64,000 bases of DNA from Epiperipatus broadwayi. Its lineage: Eukaryota > Onychophora > Udeonychophora > Euonychophora > Peripatidae. Under the pieces are notes generated by a model. It saw only the letters and a list, made by a program, of their open reading frames with translations, was not told where the DNA came from and searched no databases. Made by a program: the position numbers and the translations under genes. The number at the start of each line of letters is the position of its first letter. Within the stretch, counting starts at the first letter, position 1. Shown one piece after another: positions 62,904 through 64,000 of this stretch. The stretch lies in NCBI GenBank assembly GCA_028023455.1, contig JAQFVV010000056.1, positions 2,110,001-2,174,000 on the forward strand, in the 5' to 3' direction.

Positions 62904-63740
62904 GTAAGATTGAAATTAATTTTTATTATTATGTAGAATAGTTATGTTTTTGGATAAATTGTTTAAGAAATAAAAGTTAAATATTACTAATTATAAATTA
63001 TTTCACTGTTCGGGATTTTATAAATATGGGGAGTTCTCATTCTTTACTTTTGTTTCCAGAAAACCCATTTGAAGATAACATGAGATATATTCCCTTAGGT
63101 ATAATGTTAACAATGTTTAATTGATATTGTGGGTAATGTCACAGCAGAATTAACTTTTGTATTTAATATAAAATATATATATTCATTGCATGAATAGTTT
63201 ATACGTTCATATTTATATATTTGAAAACATAAAGTTGAGATAAATAAGCACAAAAATTCAACTTTTATATGAAAAACTGTTAATAAAGTTATGATTTAAG
63301 AAATATAAAGTTAATTCCCACCTCCATTCTATTCACTAAATTAAGATAGAAAAAGAGAATTCAGTAATTGCTTAAAAAAGACTACCATTGTCCTTTTTCT
63401 TCCCAATTATTTTCTAGGATTTTGACTGTTTATAAGTTTAAAAAAAAATAAGCCCTTTTTTTTTTTTTAAAGTTAACGTTTAATATTTTTTTAAGGAAGT
63501 GAATAAAATTATGGATTTTTATTTTATTTTGTATTTTTATTATACGTATATAAAAGTGATTAGTTTTTTTTAACAATATTATAAATATATTCTAAAGAAA
63601 TATGTTTTTTTTTTTTTTTCAAGATTATTTTTACTGTCCTAATAATTACAAAAACAATTTGTTCAAGATACTTATAAAAATAGTTGTAGAAATGATTTAT
63701 TTTATGAAAATCTTTATAAAGAAAATTATAGGGGTTGAAT
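62904..63740. other. Start of intron 5
   Basis: AT-rich with poly-T runs. It holds the candidate microexon listed separately. Confidence 0.6.
63060..63098 (+). other. Candidate phase-preserving microexon of EEFSEC
   Basis: A 39-nt stretch bounded by a strong pyrimidine-rich acceptor (ctttacttttgtttccag) and an AG|GTATAA donor. It begins in the phase left by exon 5 (one base carried over) and leaves the same phase, so it could be included or skipped without changing frame. It would add about 13 residues reading roughly ENPFEDNMRYIPL, which I do not recognise from the family. Without splicing, the frame runs on about 9 codons to a stop and could form an alternative C-terminus. It may equally be chance; RNA evidence is needed. 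Confidence 0.3.
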
Positions 63741-64000
63741 TTGGAACTGCTCAAATCAAAACTCATTTCTTGTCTTATTAGACTATTTATAATGGGTAAT
63801 AGTATGAAAACTGAACTCTACCGTCATATGGCGCTCTTTTTCACAAAACGCACATCAATATACCGTTTTAGCGGCTTTAACTTACGGCTGACAGTACAAG
63901 AGGTGTTTTTTGAGCCATAACAGGCCGCCTGAGGGCGATGTATTCTACGATTACCTAACGAAATACTACGCCCATTGCATTGTGACAGTATTTGTTAAGT
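63741..64000. other. Less AT-rich edge segment, identity unknown
   Basis: Base composition changes near 63800 (ctctaccgtcatatggcgc, ggccgcctgagggcgatg). Possibly the edge of another mobile element continuing outside the window. Confidence 0.35.

Larger units (their letters stand above)
1032..64000 (+). other. EEFSEC: EEFSEC gene span (5 exons visible, 3' end outside window)
   Basis: The five exons listed separately join with conserved phases into about 509 codons plus one split glycine. The human protein is about 596 residues, so roughly the last 75-90 residues are missing, apparently beyond the window. Domain order is: GTPase domain 1 (about residues 1-200), EF-Tu-like beta-barrel domains 2 and 3 (about 205-390), then the selenocysteine-factor-specific domain 4, entered by exon 5. 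Introns all use GT-AG. No stop or frameshift interrupts the coding exons, in contrast to the decayed elements in the introns, so the gene is probably functional. eEFSec is a cytosolic GTPase that binds Sec-tRNA and works with SECIS-bound SBP2 to decode UGA. The family call rests on recognised motifs and near-continuous similarity; a search was not run. Confidence 0.95.

Overview
This is an AT-rich window from an animal genome. It carries one recognisable host gene, EEFSEC, the selenocysteine-specific translation elongation factor (eEFSec), on the + strand. Five coding exons are visible (1032-1305, 2524-2693, 26212-26301, 40939-41124, 62096-62903). They splice in frame into about 509 residues that match the animal eEFSec family. 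The C-terminal end lies beyond the window. Introns 2, 3 and 4 are about 23.5, 14.6 and 21 kb and hold almost everything else. The repeat content (Penelope-like element, degenerate LINEs, hAT and Tigger-like relics) and the base composition suggest an invertebrate, probably an arthropod. The sequence alone does not fix the taxon.

Layout. 1-1031: 5' flank with a truncated hammerhead-bearing repeat. Intron 1 (1306-2523) is T-rich and featureless. Intron 2 (2694-26211) holds a LINE 3' fragment (-), a hAT MITE nested in a hammerhead repeat, a long tract with a heat-shock-element/TATA promoter-like sequence, a decayed LINE, a tandem pair of hammerhead repeats, a possible hAT relic, a second hAT-type MITE, a frameshifted LINE (-) and another promoter-bearing repeat. 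Intron 3 (26302-40938) holds a nearly complete Penelope-like element (-) with an inverted terminal copy, low-complexity DNA, a third promoter-bearing tract, a LINE 3' end with a foldback, and a hammerhead repeat foldback. Intron 4 (41125-62095) holds a minus-strand member of the promoter-bearing family, a diverged 1-kb duplication, a 57-bp-TIR MITE, LINE RT scraps, another promoter-bearing member, a decayed hAT transposase split by a 2.9-kb insertion with about 69-bp flanking duplications, and a Tigger-like MITE.

How things fit together. eEFSec delivers Sec-tRNA[Ser]Sec to ribosomes at UGA codons, so an intact reading frame implies that this organism makes selenoproteins. The mobile elements are passengers in its introns. 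The most interesting passengers are two different repeat families that carry hammerhead-ribozyme-like motifs: the Penelope-like element's terminal repeats, which also contain tRNA-like A/B boxes, and a separate tandem/foldback repeat. A further unclassified family has TATA promoters and a shared end reading GACCGGTACA.
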